From Sinorhizobium alkalisoli (GTDB taxonomy: Bacteria > Pseudomonadota > Alphaproteobacteria > Rhizobiales > Rhizobiaceae), in contig NZ_CP034910.1 of NCBI RefSeq assembly GCF_008932245.1, positions 310,001 to 374,000 of the forward strand: a stretch of DNA of 64,000 bases, written 5' to 3'. Shown here piece after piece: positions 44,401 to 53,755 of this stretch. The position numbers and the translations under genes were made by a program. How positions within the stretch are numbered: position 1 is the first letter of the stretch; every line of letters begins with the position of its first letter. A model generated the notes under the pieces. The model was given only the letters and a program-made list of their open reading frames with translations, was not told where the DNA came from and did not search any database.

Positions 44401-44814
44401 CAGACGGCGCCGGTGATCATGCTCTCGGCCAATATCGGCGACGGCTCGGCGGCCGCCGCCATCGGCCACAACGACACGCTTGCCAAGCCCTTCGGCGTGC
44501 GCCAGCTCACCGACAAGCTGGCGATCCACCTCAAGCTCGACTGGATCTACGAGGACGATGCAAGGCACACGCCGGACCCGGGGAAGACCGGCGCGGTGAG
44601 GAGCCCCGGCGACCATCACGTGAAGGAATTGATCCGGCTCGGCGAAATCGGCTACGTCAGAGGCATCGAGGCGAAGCTGACGGAGATTGCCCTGAACCCG
44701 GAGAACCAGCCCTTTGCCGAGGCCGTCAGCGCCTTTGTCGAGGCCTTCGACCTCGCCGGCTACGACGCCCTCCTGAAACGGATGTTGCCCGAGGAGGCGA
44801 ATAGCCGTGACTGA
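41434..44814 (+). CDS. NCS1-type permease fused to hybrid histidine kinase
   Basis: The 1126-residue protein has five parts. Residues 1-485 resemble an NCS1 (purine/cytosine/allantoin) permease: NRWVANQTLEDYALRFTAKG, ISQTAIGAISFLALEAIGG, about twelve membrane helices. Residues 500-542 are a cysteine cluster with Cys503, 506, 518, 526, 529, 530, 536 and 540. Two more membrane helices and a coiled linker follow. The kinase has the H-box VGLSHELRTPLNAVLGYAQI (His686), N-box LLSNALKFTDRG and GLGLGLTI. A receiver has phospho-Asp970 (DLFLIDITMPGINGWEL). About 90 C-terminal residues are helical. It probably senses a transported or bound ligand and passes phosphate to the LuxR-type regulator encoded next. 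ATG 41434 follows GAGG closely; the frame extends to 41380. Confidence 0.88.
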   Translation: MAARQRIIPVRREYNRWVANQTLEDYALRFTAKGARRFSSERISQTAIGAISFLALEAIGGAITMSYGTTNAIVAILVASLMILLVGLPISRYAIRYGVDIDLLTRGASFGYIGSTITSLVYASFTFILFAIEASIMSGALELALGLPLWIGYIVSAVVVIPLVTHGVRLISKFQLATQPFWIVLNILPFAFIALADWEKVGLWLSYAGLRHTSGPVGTLAPFDLLEFGAASAVIFALMAQIGEQVDFLRFLPPDGQRKLHHRIGVFLAGAGWVVLGAPKLLAGSFLVVLALSSGVPSTRAADPAQMYYTAFGYIFPSETAALLLMVAFVVISQLKINVMNAYAGSLAWSNFFSRLTHSHPGRVIWLVFNVAIALLLMELGIYRLLEETLGIFSIIAMAWLCSISADLFVNKPLGLSPPGIEFKRAHLYDINPVGIGAMGVSALLALVAHFGALGATAASLAPYIALITAFIVSPLIAWWTDGKFYLARKPRKSWFRESEITCSICEHPFEPEDMAWCPAYAAPICSLCCSLDSRCHDMCKPKARLNTQIATVAKTLLPEPVVERLATRLGRYAIAAILSIAGIGVILAMIAHQTTAAQPETAEVVERTIAIVFFVFAIAAGVVSWFYVLAHDSRVVAEEESSRQNTLLLKEIAAHKKTDAALQNAKEAAEAANRAKSRYVVGLSHELRTPLNAVLGYAQILERDETIPPARQGAIKAIRRSADHLSGLIDGLLDISKIEAGKLQVYSNEIDVHDFLDQIVDMFHPQAQAKGVAFEHSRAPSLPQYVRTDEKRLRQILVNLLSNALKFTDRGRIRLDVAYRSQVAAFTIEDSGRGISDKDLPKIFEPFQRGDAEYRMPGLGLGLTITRLLTQTLGGEISVVSEKDKGTAFKVRLMLSAVDRPAALKDPVRRIRSYKGARRTILVVDDNQDHRDLMREILAPLDFTVIAAASGAECLALVEAVKADLFLIDITMPGINGWELVTRLREAGQTAPVIMLSANIGDGSAAAAIGHNDTLAKPFGVRQLTDKLAIHLKLDWIYEDDARHTPDPGKTGAVRSPGDHHVKELIRLGEIGYVRGIEAKLTEIALNPENQPFAEAVSAFVEAFDLAGYDALLKRMLPEEANSRD

Positions 44815-45727
44815 CGCGAACCCGCGCGACATTGTCCTGCTCGTCGATGATTCTCCCGAGGCGCTCGGCTTCCTGACCGAGGCGCTGGAACAGTCCGGCT
44901 TCTCGGTGTTGATCGCCACCTCAGGCAATGCCGCGCTCAATATCGCCGACCGCATCACCCCCGATATCATCCTTCTCGATGCGGTCATGCCCGGCATGGA
45001 CGGATTCGAAACCTGCATACGGCTGAAGGCGAATGCATCCGTTGCCCAGGTGCCGGTGGTGTTCATGACGGGGCTGACGGAGACGGAGCATGTCGTGCAC
45101 GCGCTGGAAGCGGGCGGCGTCGACTATCTTACGAAGCCGATCAACATCGACGAGTTGCGCGCCCGCATGCGCGTCCACCTTTCGAACGCCCGCTCCGCCC
45201 AGAGCGCCCGCGTCGCGCTCGATGCCGCCGGGCGACATCTGCTGGCCGTGCGCGGCGACGGCACCCTGCGCTGGTCGACGCCGCAGGCGACCCGCCTCGT
45301 CAACGCCGCCACCGGCAGCGACGATGGCCTCGCCGTCGTCGCCGGCCGCATCGCCGCATGGTTGCGGGAGCGCGAAGGACGGGCCGGCGAAAGGCAGGGC
45401 AGCGTCACGCTGCAGCAGGCGGGCCAGACGGGCCTGCAGATTTCCTATCTCGGCGCCATCGGCGCCAATGAATATCTATTCCGGCTGACGGCCGAGAACG
45501 GCATGAGCGACGACGAGATGCTGCGCCAGCATTTCCATCTGACCCAGCGGGAATCCGAGGTGCTGCTCTGGATCGCCAAGGGCAAGGCGAACCGCGACAT
45601 CGGCGAGATACTGGGGTTGAGCGCCCGCACCGTCACCAAGCATCTCGAACAGATCTATGTGAAGCTCGGCGTCGAAAACCGGGCCTCCGCCGCCGTCAAG
45701 GCGACCCAGGTGCTGCACGGCATTTGA
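44807..45727 (+). CDS. LuxR-type response regulator coupled to permease-kinase
   Basis: The 306-residue protein has a receiver (IVLLVDDSPEALGFLTEALE; phospho-Asp in IILLDAVMPGMDGFET; Lys in VDYLTKPI), a middle of about 100 residues without recognised motif (ARSAQSARVALDAAGRHLLA onward), and a C-terminal LuxR helix-turn-helix: LTQRESEVLLWIAKGKANRD, IGEILGLSARTVTKHLEQIY. It starts with GTG inside the end of the kinase gene (8-nt overlap), so it is the partner regulator. Targets are unknown. Confidence 0.87.
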   Translation: MTDANPRDIVLLVDDSPEALGFLTEALEQSGFSVLIATSGNAALNIADRITPDIILLDAVMPGMDGFETCIRLKANASVAQVPVVFMTGLTETEHVVHALEAGGVDYLTKPINIDELRARMRVHLSNARSAQSARVALDAAGRHLLAVRGDGTLRWSTPQATRLVNAATGSDDGLAVVAGRIAAWLREREGRAGERQGSVTLQQAGQTGLQISYLGAIGANEYLFRLTAENGMSDDEMLRQHFHLTQRESEVLLWIAKGKANRDIGEILGLSARTVTKHLEQIYVKLGVENRASAAVKATQVLHGI

Positions 45728-45733
45728 CCAAAC

Positions 45734-45771
45734 AAAAAAAGGGGCGCGATCCGGAAGACCGGACCGCGCCC
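45734..45771 (-). terminator. Rho-independent terminator of dctA
   Basis: On the minus strand GGGCGCG-G-TCCGG, loop TCTT and CCGGA-T-CGCGCCC form a long GC stem followed by a run of T (45740-45734). It stands 33 nt after the dctA stop. The facing response regulator gene ends 7 nt away on the other strand. Confidence 0.85.
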
Positions 45772-45803
45772 AACCGCACTTGTCGTGCGGGCCCTGGGAG
45801 GCA

Positions 45804-47129
45804 TTACTCCGCTGGCTGGACCACCGCCGGAATGGTTTCGACCGGGGCGTCGCCTGCGAGTGCGACGGAAAGCTGCGCCTGATCAAGCTCGCCTTCCCAC
45901 TTCGCCACCACCAGCGTCGCTACTGCATTACCGATAAAATTGGTAATTGCGCGGCACTCGGACATGAAACGGTCGATGCCGAGGATCAGCGCCATGCCGG
46001 CGACCGGAACCGCCGGAACGACAGAGAGGGTGGCGGCAAGCGTGATGAAGCCGGCGCCGGTGATGCCGGCCGCCCCCTTCGAGCTCAGCATGGCGACGAG
46101 CAGCAGCAGAATCTGGTCGGCAAAGGAGAGCGGCGTGTCAGTCGCCTGGGCAATGAAGAGCGCCGCAAGCGTCATGTAGATGTTGGTGCCGTCGAGGTTG
46201 AAGGAATAGCCCGTCGGGATAACCAGGCCTACGACGGAGCGCTTGCAGCCCGCCTTCTCCATCTTGTTCATCAGGCCCGGAAGTGCCGCCTCGGAAGACG
46301 ACGTCCCGAGGACGAGCAGCAGCTCTTCCTTGATATAGCGGATGAGCGAGACGATCGAGAAGCCGTTGTAGCGGGCAACCGCGCCGAGCACGAGGAAGAT
46401 GAACAGGAACGAGGTCAGATAGAAGGTGCCGATCAGCATGGCGAGGTTGGCGATCGAGGCGAGGCCGTACTTGCCGATGGTGAAGGCCATGGCGCCGAAG
46501 GCCCCGATCGGGGCGGCCTTCATCAGGATCGCCACCAGCCGGAAGATCGGCAGCGTCAGCGCCTGCAGGAAATCGACGACCGGCTCGGCCTTCTTGCCGA
46601 CCATCGCCAGCGAAATGCCGAAGAGCACCGAGATGAACAGCACCTGCAGAATGTCGCCCTCGGCAAAGGCGCCGACGAGCGTCGTCGGGATGACGTTCAT
46701 GAGGAAGCCGGTGATCGACTGCTCATGCGCCTTTTCCGCATAGCCGGTGACCGCCTTGGCATCGAGCGAGGCGGGGTCGATATGCATGCCGGAACCCGGC
46801 TGCACCACATTGGCGACCACGAGACCGACAAGGAGCGCCAGCGTCGAGAAGGTCAGGAAGTAGATCATCGCCTTTCCGGCGACGCGGCCGACCTTGGCGA
46901 GATCGGTCATGCCGGCGATGCCGGTCGCGACCGTCAGGAAGATCACCGGCGCGATGATCATCTTGACGAGCTTGATGAAGGCGTCGCCGAACGGCTTCAA
47001 CTCGGTACCGATGCCGGGATAGAAATGCCCGAGCAGGATGCCCGCGGCGATCGCCGCCAGGACCTGGACATAGAGATGGCGATAGATGGGTGTCGTGCCG
47101 CGGGCTTCCGCGGAATGTTCTATGATCAT
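45804..47129 (-). CDS. dctA: C4-dicarboxylate transport protein DctA
   Basis: The 441-residue protein is the sodium/proton-coupled importer of succinate, malate and fumarate in the inner membrane (DAACS family), essential for feeding bacteroids in nodulating rhizobia. Landmarks: [20 protein letters not shown] at the start, the serine-rich hairpin [20 protein letters not shown], the substrate-binding helix [20 protein letters not shown], and [25 protein letters not shown] lies 5 nt before ATG 47129, and this start gives the length known for the rhizobial protein. Transcription starts from the sigma54 promoter upstream, activated by DctD. Confidence 0.97.
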   Translation of the reverse strand: MIIEHSAEARGTTPIYRHLYVQVLAAIAAGILLGHFYPGIGTELKPFGDAFIKLVKMIIAPVIFLTVATGIAGMTDLAKVGRVAGKAMIYFLTFSTLALLVGLVVANVVQPGSGMHIDPASLDAKAVTGYAEKAHEQSITGFLMNVIPTTLVGAFAEGDILQVLFISVLFGISLAMVGKKAEPVVDFLQALTLPIFRLVAILMKAAPIGAFGAMAFTIGKYGLASIANLAMLIGTFYLTSFLFIFLVLGAVARYNGFSIVSLIRYIKEELLLVLGTSSSEAALPGLMNKMEKAGCKRSVVGLVIPTGYSFNLDGTNIYMTLAALFIAQATDTPLSFADQILLLLVAMLSSKGAAGITGAGFITLAATLSVVPAVPVAGMALILGIDRFMSECRAITNFIGNAVATLVVAKWEGELDQAQLSVALAGDAPVETIPAVVQPAE

Positions 47130-47223
47130 GATATCCTCCACATGGCGCCCAGTCCGGCGATTGCCGGGCCTCCCGGGCCGCTTTTCCGAAGATCGACAGC
47201 TGCTGCCGCCTTGTGAGCTATTT

Positions 47224-47240
47224 AGCAACGCGCGTGCCAG
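47224..47240 (-). promoter_or_regulatory. sigma54 (-24/-12) promoter of dctA
   Basis: On the minus strand CTGGCACGCGCGTTGCT fits the sigma54 consensus TGGCAC-N5-TTGCW with the GG and GC pairs correctly spaced. The dctA ATG is about 95 nt downstream. Confidence 0.92.
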
Positions 47241-47310
47241 TTCTGTGCGGCACCGCGAGATAGTTGAAATCGCTTGCATTTTCTTTGTGCTTCACAATTC
47301 TGCACTCCTT

Positions 47311-47334
47311 ACCTGTGCGGATATCCGCACAGGT
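47311..47334. promoter_or_regulatory. DctD upstream activator site
   Basis: A perfect 24-bp palindrome whose left arm is ACCTGTGCGGAT. It contains TGTGC-N8-GCACA, the DctD-binding pattern, and lies about 75-110 nt upstream of the sigma54 promoter. It also lies 24 nt before the dctB start. A half-site TGTGCGG recurs at 47245-47251 near the promoter and may be the second, weaker site. Confidence 0.85.
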
Positions 47335-47357
47335 CCACTGGCGCTTTGCGCGAAAAC

Positions 47358-49223
47358 ATGCACAATGGCGCGATGTTCAAGAAACTGTCCGGCACGGACG
47401 ATCTGCGAACGCTTCGCCGCCGCGCGCGGCGGTCGTGGCTTGTTTTCGCAGCGGTGGCGCTTGCCGTTCTGGCGGCCGGCCTTTTACTTGCCGGCGAATA
47501 CGGCCGGACGAGAGCGCTTGCGGGGATCGACTCGCAAAGCCGCATCGACGCCAGCTTGAAGGCGTCGCTCTTGAGGGCCGTCATCGAACGGCAGCGCGCG
47601 CTTCCATTGGTTCTTGCCGATGATTCCGCCATTCGCGAAGCCCTTCGCTCCGCGGACGAACAATCGCTCGACCGGATCAACCGCAAGCTCGAGAGCCTGG
47701 CGGCAAGTGCGGAAACGGCGGTCGTCTATCTGATCGGGCAGAATGGTGTCGCCGTCGCCGCCAGCAATTGGCGGGAGCCGACGAGCTTCGTCGGCAGCAA
47801 TTACGGCTTTCGCGACTATTTCCGGTTGGCAATGCGCGACGGCAAGGCCGAGCATTTCGCCCTGGGCACGGTCAGCAGGCAGCCCGGTCTCTACATTTCC
47901 CGACGGATCGACGGGGCGGACGGACCGCTCGGCGTGATCGTCGCCAAACTCGAATTCGACGGTCTCGAAACCGACTGGCGCGTCTCGGACAAGCCGACCT
48001 ATGTCACCGACCGCCGCGGCATCGTGCTGATCACCAGCCTGCCGTCGTGGCGCTTCATGACGACGAAGCCAATCGCCGAAGACCGGCTCGCCGCCATCCG
48101 CGAAAGCCTGCAATTCGGCGATGCTCCCCTGCTGCCGCTGCCCTTCGACAAGGTCGAAGCGCGGCCCGACGGCTCCTCTACGCTCGACGCCCTGCTGCCA
48201 GGCGGCGGCGCTGGAGCCTTCCTGCGCGTCGAGACCATGGTGCCATCGACGAACTGGCGGCTCGAGCTGCTGTCGCCGCTGACTGCCCCGCTCGCGGCCG
48301 GCGCGCGGGAAGCACGGCTGATCCTGCTCGCGGTTCTCGTGCCGCTCTTCGGGCTCGCAGCCTTCCTCCTGCGCCGCCGCCAGGCGATCGCGATGCGGTC
48401 GGCGGCCGAGCGGCTGAGAGCCAGGGAACTCGAAGGGAAAGTGGCGGAACGAACGCGCGATCTCAGCATGGCCCGCGACCGCCTCGAAACCGAGATCGCC
48501 GATCATCGCCAGACGACGGAAAAGCTGCAGGCCGTGCAGCAGGATCTCGTGCAGGCGAACCGCCTGGCGATCCTCGGCCAAGTCGCCGCCGGCGTCGCCC
48601 ACGAGATCAACCAGCCGGTCGCCACGATCCGTGCCTATGCCGACAATGCCCGCACCTTTCTCGATCGCGGCCAGAGCGCGACCGCGGCGGAGAACATGGA
48701 GTGCATTGCCGAACTCACCGACCGGGTCGGCGCCATCACCGAGGAACTGCGCCGCTTTGCCCGCAAGGGCCATTTTGCCGCCGAGCCGACGCCGATGAAG
48801 AATGTCATCGAGGGCGCGCTCATGCTTCTGCGCAGCCGCTTTGCCGGGCGCATGGACGCGATCCGGATCGCGCTGCCGCCGGACGGATTAAGGGCGCTCG
48901 GCAATCGCATCCGGCTGGAGCAGGTGCTGATCAATCTGCTGCAGAACGCGCTGGAAGCGATCGGCAGCGGCGACGGCGGCACGATCGAGGTGCGCTGCGA
49001 GGAGACGGCCAACGGCGTCACGCTCACCGTCACCGACAACGGCCCCGGCATTCCGGCCGATATTCGCGAGGAACTGTTCACGCCCTTCAACACCTCGAAG
49101 GAGGAGGGTCTCGGGCTGGGCCTGGCGATCTCCAAGGAAATCGTTTCCGACTATGGCGGCACGATCGAGGTCGAAAGCGGCTCCACCGGCACGACATTCA
49201 CCGTCCTCTTGCAGAAGGCTTGA
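47358..49223 (+). CDS. dctB: C4-dicarboxylate sensor histidine kinase DctB
   Basis: The 621-residue membrane kinase has a first helix at about residues 20-43 ([20 protein letters not shown]). A periplasmic tandem-PAS sensor follows ([60 protein letters not shown]), then a second helix ([18 protein letters not shown]). The coiled linker precedes the H-box [20 protein letters not shown]; the ATPase has [16 protein letters not shown] and DNGPGIP. It detects C4-dicarboxylates and phosphorylates DctD. ATG 47358 gives the usual length; an ATG at 47373 is possible. Confidence 0.95.
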   Translation: MHNGAMFKKLSGTDDLRTLRRRARRSWLVFAAVALAVLAAGLLLAGEYGRTRALAGIDSQSRIDASLKASLLRAVIERQRALPLVLADDSAIREALRSADEQSLDRINRKLESLAASAETAVVYLIGQNGVAVAASNWREPTSFVGSNYGFRDYFRLAMRDGKAEHFALGTVSRQPGLYISRRIDGADGPLGVIVAKLEFDGLETDWRVSDKPTYVTDRRGIVLITSLPSWRFMTTKPIAEDRLAAIRESLQFGDAPLLPLPFDKVEARPDGSSTLDALLPGGGAGAFLRVETMVPSTNWRLELLSPLTAPLAAGAREARLILLAVLVPLFGLAAFLLRRRQAIAMRSAAERLRARELEGKVAERTRDLSMARDRLETEIADHRQTTEKLQAVQQDLVQANRLAILGQVAAGVAHEINQPVATIRAYADNARTFLDRGQSATAAENMECIAELTDRVGAITEELRRFARKGHFAAEPTPMKNVIEGALMLLRSRFAGRMDAIRIALPPDGLRALGNRIRLEQVLINLLQNALEAIGSGDGGTIEVRCEETANGVTLTVTDNGPGIPADIREELFTPFNTSKEEGLGLGLAISKEIVSDYGGTIEVESGSTGTTFTVLLQKA

Positions 49224-49227
49224 ACTA

Positions 49228-50589
49228 ATGAGCGGCGCCGTGTTCCTGATCGACGACGACCGAGACCTGCGCAAGGCGATGCAGCAGACCTTGGAGCTTG
49301 CCGGCTTCACCGTCTCGCCCTTTGCCAGCGCAACCGAAGCGTTCGAAGCACTCAACCCAGACTTCGACGGCGTGATCGTCAGCGATATCCGCATGCCGGG
49401 CATGGACGGGCTGGCCTTGTTCCGCAAGGTCGCCAGCCTCGACCCGGACCTGCCCGTCATCCTCGTGACCGGCCACGGCGACATACCGATGGCGGTACAG
49501 GCGATTCAGGACGGCGCCTATGACTTCATCGCCAAGCCCTTCGCCGCCGACCGGCTGGTGCAGAGCGCGCGGCGCGCCGACGAGAAGCGCCGGCTCGTCA
49601 TGGAAAACCGGGGGCTGCGCCAGGCGGCGGAAGCCGCCGCCGACAGCCTGCCGCTGATCGGCCAGACGCTGGTGATGGAACGGCTGCGCCAGACGCTCAA
49701 ACACATCGCCGACACCGATGTCGACGTGCTCATCGCCGGCGAAACCGGCAGCGGCAAGGAGGTCGTGGCGACGCTCCTGCACCAGTGGAGCCGGCGCAGG
49801 ACCGGCAATTTCGTGGCGCTGAATTGCGGCGCCCTGCCGGAGACGGTGATCGAGAGCGAACTCTTCGGCCATGAGCCCGGCGCCTTCACCGGCGCCGTCA
49901 AGAAGCGCATCGGCCGGATCGAACATGCGAGCGGCGGCACGCTCTTCCTCGACGAGATCGAGGCGATGCCGCCGGCGACCCAGGTCAAGATGCTGCGCGT
50001 TCTGGAAGCGCGCGAGATCACCCCGCTCGGTACCAATATCGTTCGGCCCGTGGACATCCGCGTCGTCGCGGCGGCAAAGATCGATCTCGGCGATCCGGCC
50101 GAGCGCGGCGACTTCCGCGAGGACCTCTACTATCGGCTGAACGTCGTGACGCTGTCGATCCCGCCCTTGCGCGAACGCCGTGAGGACATCCCGCTGCTCT
50201 TCTCGCACTTCCTGAAGCGCGCCGCCGAACGCTTCGGCCGCGACATGCCGGACATCCCGGCCGCCGTCCGCGACCACCTGATGTCGCACCCCTGGCCCGG
50301 CAATGTGCGCGAACTTTCGCATTTCGCCGAGCGGGTGGCTTTGGGCGTGGCGGAGATGCCGGCCGGGAAACCCGCCGCCCCGGAAAATGGCGGCACCCTG
50401 CCCGAACGGCTGGAGCGCTACGAGGCGGACATCCTCAGGCAGGCGCTGACGGCAAACAACGGTGACGTCAAGGAGACCCTGCTGGCACTCGGAATTCCCC
50501 GCAAGACCTTCTACGACAAGCTCCAGCGCCACGGCATCAATCGCGCGAACTATGCCGGGCGAGACTCCGCGAAGGATGGAAGCGTTTAG
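49228..50589 (+). CDS. dctD: sigma54-dependent response regulator DctD
   Basis: The 453-residue protein has a receiver ([20 protein letters not shown]; phospho-Asp in [14 protein letters not shown]), an AAA+ domain (Walker A GETGSGKE, sigma54-contact loop [15 protein letters not shown], Walker [14 protein letters not shown]) and a Fis-type helix-turn-helix ([20 protein letters not shown]). When phosphorylated by DctB it binds the palindrome before dctA and drives open-complex formation. It follows dctB by 4 nt, with AGAAGG inside the dctB end. Confidence 0.95.
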   Translation: MSGAVFLIDDDRDLRKAMQQTLELAGFTVSPFASATEAFEALNPDFDGVIVSDIRMPGMDGLALFRKVASLDPDLPVILVTGHGDIPMAVQAIQDGAYDFIAKPFAADRLVQSARRADEKRRLVMENRGLRQAAEAAADSLPLIGQTLVMERLRQTLKHIADTDVDVLIAGETGSGKEVVATLLHQWSRRRTGNFVALNCGALPETVIESELFGHEPGAFTGAVKKRIGRIEHASGGTLFLDEIEAMPPATQVKMLRVLEAREITPLGTNIVRPVDIRVVAAAKIDLGDPAERGDFREDLYYRLNVVTLSIPPLRERREDIPLLFSHFLKRAAERFGRDMPDIPAAVRDHLMSHPWPGNVRELSHFAERVALGVAEMPAGKPAAPENGGTLPERLERYEADILRQALTANNGDVKETLLALGIPRKTFYDKLQRHGINRANYAGRDSAKDGSV

Positions 50590-50667
50590 GCGCATCAGCC
50601 CGAAAATCGTAAGCGGCGCTGTAGGCGCGATAATGCGTTCCGGGCGGAGAACCGCCCCTCACCCAAG

Positions 50668-50694
50668 CCCTCTCCCCGCAAGCGGGGCGAGGGG
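50668..50694. repeat. palindromic intergenic repeat, copy in dctD-ABC gap
   Basis: The 27-nt unit starts CCCTCTCCCCGCAAGCGG and forms a stem CTCCCCGC/GCGGGGCGAG. The same 27 nt occur at 60912-60938. In both places a second part beginning GCCGCGAGTC and containing a CGGGG(G)-AAGG stem follows about 80 nt later (50756-50795; 61019-61057), so it is a two-part mobile repeat of rhizobial type. The rest of 50590-50858 holds no gene. Confidence 0.75.
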
Positions 50695-50858
50695 GATGAG
50701 AGTTGGCCGCTCGCCCCTCCGCTTCTGTCAGCGATGCCTGCAAGGCGACAGGGCGCCGCGAGTCCCTTGTCCCGCCTGCTGCGGGGGAAGGTCGCGGTAG
50801 CGGGAAGGGACGGCAACAGCCCCAAGGACTCGGGTCGGAATCGCGCGGATCGCTGGCC

Positions 50859-52823
50859 TCACCTTGATCCGGAGCCGACCGCTGTTTCCGCATGCGCCTT
50901 TATGCGTGCAGGGCCGACGGGGCCGATTATCAGTCTGGACAGCGGCATCTTGGCCACCCTGCCGTCGGCAATGGCGAGCTTGCTGTCGTAGAATTCCAGG
51001 CCCTTCACGGATTTCGGCGGCACGACGTTGTGCATGATACTGATCACCGTTGCGCCGGGGCATTCATCCTTGATCGCCTGGTGAAACGCGACCGTCGCCT
51101 CGCTGTCGAGCGCGCTCGTCGGTTCATCTAGGAAGAGCAGCCGCGGGCGGTGCAGCAGGATGCGCGCCAGCACGAGCTTCTGCTTCTGCCCCCCGGAAAG
51201 AAGCTGGTCCCAGCTTCCCGTGCCGCGACCCTCCTCGGCAAGGTCGCCGACGAATTCGGCAAGGCCGGCCTTGGAGAGCGCCGCGGCGGCGGCGGCGTCC
51301 GAGTAGGCGCCGACGAGGCCGGGCAGGCATACCAGCGCCTTCAGCGATACGGGCGGAAGCTTCACGTCCTGCGCGGCAAAGAAGGTCCTGACGTTTCTCG
51401 GCAACACGACCGTGCCGCGGCCATGCGGCCAAAAGCCGTTGATGGCCTTGAGCATCGATGTCTTGCCGCTGCCCGACTTGCCGACGAGAAGGGCCCACTC
51501 GCCGGGGTCGAGGTGAAGATGGCTGGTCTCGACGAAGGGCAGAACATCACCCGGGTGCATCAGCTCTAGCCGTCTGATCGTCAAGCCGAACTCGGGAGCC
51601 TGCTGGGCATAGCGCAATTCCGACCGGCCCGTGCGGGCATAGAAGTCGCGCGGCTGCTGCACGTCCTCGATCGCCTGCGCCAGGTCGGTGATGCGGCGTG
51701 CATTCGCCCGGAGCCTTGCTATATTGGGCATGACATGAATGAACCATGAGCAATCGTTGATGATCGCATTGGCAAGCTCCGCCCCGGTGACATAGGACTG
51801 CATGCTGATCCTGCTGGCGACATAGGGGAGCAACCCGGGCGCATAGGCGACGATGCGCGAGCCGAAGAAGTTGTAGACGCGCTCGAAGCCCATGTAGCAC
51901 GCGGCCAGGATGTTGAGGATCGACCAGGTGTGGTCGATGTCGCGATAGCGTCGCCTGTGGATGTCCTTCTGTACTGCCTCGCCATCGGCGACCGCCACAT
52001 GGTAGCTGCGGTGAAGCAGCGTCGTCAGTTCGCGACGGTAGCTGCCTTCGGCCCATTGCATCCTGACTTCCAGCCTTTGCTGGATCGCCCCGAGCTTCGC
52101 CGCAAGGAAGGTGTTGATCGGAACGTAGACGATGACGGCTGCGAGCGTCAGGCAGGCGCTGGCATAACTGCCGAGGAACTCCAAGCCTTCGACCTCGGTC
52201 GAGGTTTCGATAATCTTGCGGCCGACGAAGAAGAGCGACAGGATGACGCCGGCAATGCCCATGGCAAGCCCGATGGCGCCGCCGGTCATGCCCTTGATCG
52301 ATTCCTGGATCCGCTGGTCGATATTGTCCGGGACTGCCGCGTTCGACGCGTTGGCCTTCGCCATACCGTGCTGCAGGTGCAGATGCGTGTGCTTGCGGTC
52401 GAGCAGCGCCTCATTGAAGCGATGGTCGAGCCACGCGCGCCATTTGCGGTGCAAGGTCGTCGAGAAGAAGTGGCGGATTGCGATGAATCCGATCTCCTTG
52501 AGCACGACGATCCCGGCCAATGTTCCCGCGCTTGCCAGGATGGAGGTGAGCGTCGTCGCGTTTTGTGGATGGTGAAGAAAGGCGATTGCACTGACGAGTT
52601 CGCCCGACGCCTCGGCAAACCAGACACTGGCCATTGCCGACAAGGCCGTAAGCACGATGATAACCGCGGCGAGCCCCCATGCTTCCTTCCATCTGTCGGA
52701 AAGCCAGTAGGCGCCCATTACCCCCCAAAAGCTGCGCATTGCGGAAACGGGCGTCGATTGCGGCTCCCTTACCCGCCTGCGGCTCCCCCGGTGTAAATTG
52801 CGACTCCCCCAGTGCAAATTCAC
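50859..52823 (-). CDS. ABC transporter, fused membrane and ATPase domains (YddA/BacA-related), copy 1
   Basis: The protein of about 654 residues has an N-terminal membrane domain of the SbmA/BacA/YddA type: MRSFWGVMGAYWLSDRWKEA, the conserved loop VPDNIDQRIQESIKGMTGGA, and IVAYAPGLLPYVASRISMQS. The ATPase has Walker A GKSGSGKTS, signature LLSGGQKQK and Walker [13 protein letters not shown]. This family moves peptides, vitamin B12 or very-long-chain lipids; rhizobial BacA relatives matter for peptide tolerance and lipid A. GTG 52823 with a strong GGAGG-rich leader is a possible start, ATG 52739 the minimal one. A close paralogue follows at 54050. Confidence 0.82.
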   Translation of the reverse strand: MNLHWGSRNLHRGSRRRVREPQSTPVSAMRSFWGVMGAYWLSDRWKEAWGLAAVIIVLTALSAMASVWFAEASGELVSAIAFLHHPQNATTLTSILASAGTLAGIVVLKEIGFIAIRHFFSTTLHRKWRAWLDHRFNEALLDRKHTHLHLQHGMAKANASNAAVPDNIDQRIQESIKGMTGGAIGLAMGIAGVILSLFFVGRKIIETSTEVEGLEFLGSYASACLTLAAVIVYVPINTFLAAKLGAIQQRLEVRMQWAEGSYRRELTTLLHRSYHVAVADGEAVQKDIHRRRYRDIDHTWSILNILAACYMGFERVYNFFGSRIVAYAPGLLPYVASRISMQSYVTGAELANAIINDCSWFIHVMPNIARLRANARRITDLAQAIEDVQQPRDFYARTGRSELRYAQQAPEFGLTIRRLELMHPGDVLPFVETSHLHLDPGEWALLVGKSGSGKTSMLKAINGFWPHGRGTVVLPRNVRTFFAAQDVKLPPVSLKALVCLPGLVGAYSDAAAAAALSKAGLAEFVGDLAEEGRGTGSWDQLLSGGQKQKLVLARILLHRPRLLFLDEPTSALDSEATVAFHQAIKDECPGATVISIMHNVVPPKSVKGLEFYDSKLAIADGRVAKMPLSRLIIGPVGPARIKAHAETAVGSGSR

Positions 52824-53551
52824 GTCCCCCCCTCCCTTGCCTGTGAGCATCCCTGTTCGGGACCTCAAGCACACAGGGGTCACGCACGGCCGCTTCGCAA
52901 GCGCCCGTCTGCCCGCTCATTCCGAATGTCCAACTGCAGTTTCAGCCCTGGCGACCGACCATGACCGGCCGCGATAGGAACCCGCCCCTCTTGGAAATTC
53001 GATGACAGCCCCTATGCAATTAACAACAATACCACGCTGGGACGCACGTATTCGTGACGCCCGATAGTGTGCAGCGGTCTGGGTCGACGGCACGCGACGC
53101 CCGTTAATGCAATCAATCGCAGCAAGCATAACCGTTGCGCGTTCGCGTCTCAACTACCGCGCAGCCCATCTCTTCAGACGCGATGGATCGTTACAGCACT
53201 TTTTATTACAGGCTGTATTACGATTTAAGGAAATATGAGCCAGTGGCACCTTTGTCGCAGGCCGCGGCGCGCAGCCACATTTGCCCCACGAGTGCTGCCG
53301 CGGCGACGCAGCTGCGGGCAGCAATCCTGAATTCTTTCCGCCTACAGCGTGGTGCGTCTTATCCGCGGTCGCGACGATCGTCCCCGACGGCGTCCAGACA
53401 GCGCCCGGTCGGTGCTGTTGCCGCCCGCCGGCTGGTGCGGGTGCGCCCGGGGCGCTGCTCGCAAGCTCCGAACGCTCACCAACCGTAGCTGAGGGTGATG
53501 CCGCTGCCGCCATTGCCGTTCTGCTCGGTGTTGACGGCGGCGGGTCACCCC
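52824..53551. other. intergenic region upstream of ABC copy 1
   Basis: About 730 nt without a convincing gene. A short minus-strand frame ending near 53485 reads AVNTEQNGNGGSGITLSYGW before TGA, which resembles the last strands of an outer-membrane or curlin-like repeat protein, but it has no upstream continuation. An AT-rich stretch at 53190-53235 may hold a promoter for the ABC gene. Confidence 0.35.
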
Positions 53552-53698
53552 CTACCAAGCGCATAAACGACGGTACCGAGGAATCAATGTCGGTTCCGTG
53601 GGCGGCGCCTCATCTCTTGGGCCCACTGCCAGGATACTCAATACGACAGCGATGAGGGTGAAGATAAGTACCAGGACCGCAATGCTGGCTTGGTCCAT
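53552..53698 (-). CDS. small putative membrane peptide, 48 residues
   Basis: ATG 53698 opens a 48-codon frame: MDQASIAVLVLIFTLIAVVL, then SILAVGPRDEAPPTEPTLIP and RYRRLCAW. One hydrophobic helix (residues 5-24) is followed by a short proline-rich, then basic tail. No good ribosome-binding site (AGGG is adjacent to ATG). It lies between the two ABC paralogues in the same direction. It could be real or chance. Confidence 0.35.
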   Translation of the reverse strand: MDQASIAVLVLIFTLIAVVLSILAVGPRDEAPPTEPTLIPRYRRLCAW

Positions 53699-53755
53699 TC
53701 CCTGTAAAGCGTTTGAATGCGAGAAATTGGAGGCAGTGAGTGAAGCGGCCGACCG

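Noticed and set aside
45780..47216. Plus-strand open frame of 478 codons opposite dctA
   Set aside because: Charged low-complexity shadow of dctA; no start signal or family.
53135..53488. Plus-strand frame MDRYSTFYYRLYY and onward
   Set aside because: Starts in an AT-rich spacer, has no ribosome-binding site, and soon turns into arginine/proline-rich low-complexity sequence.
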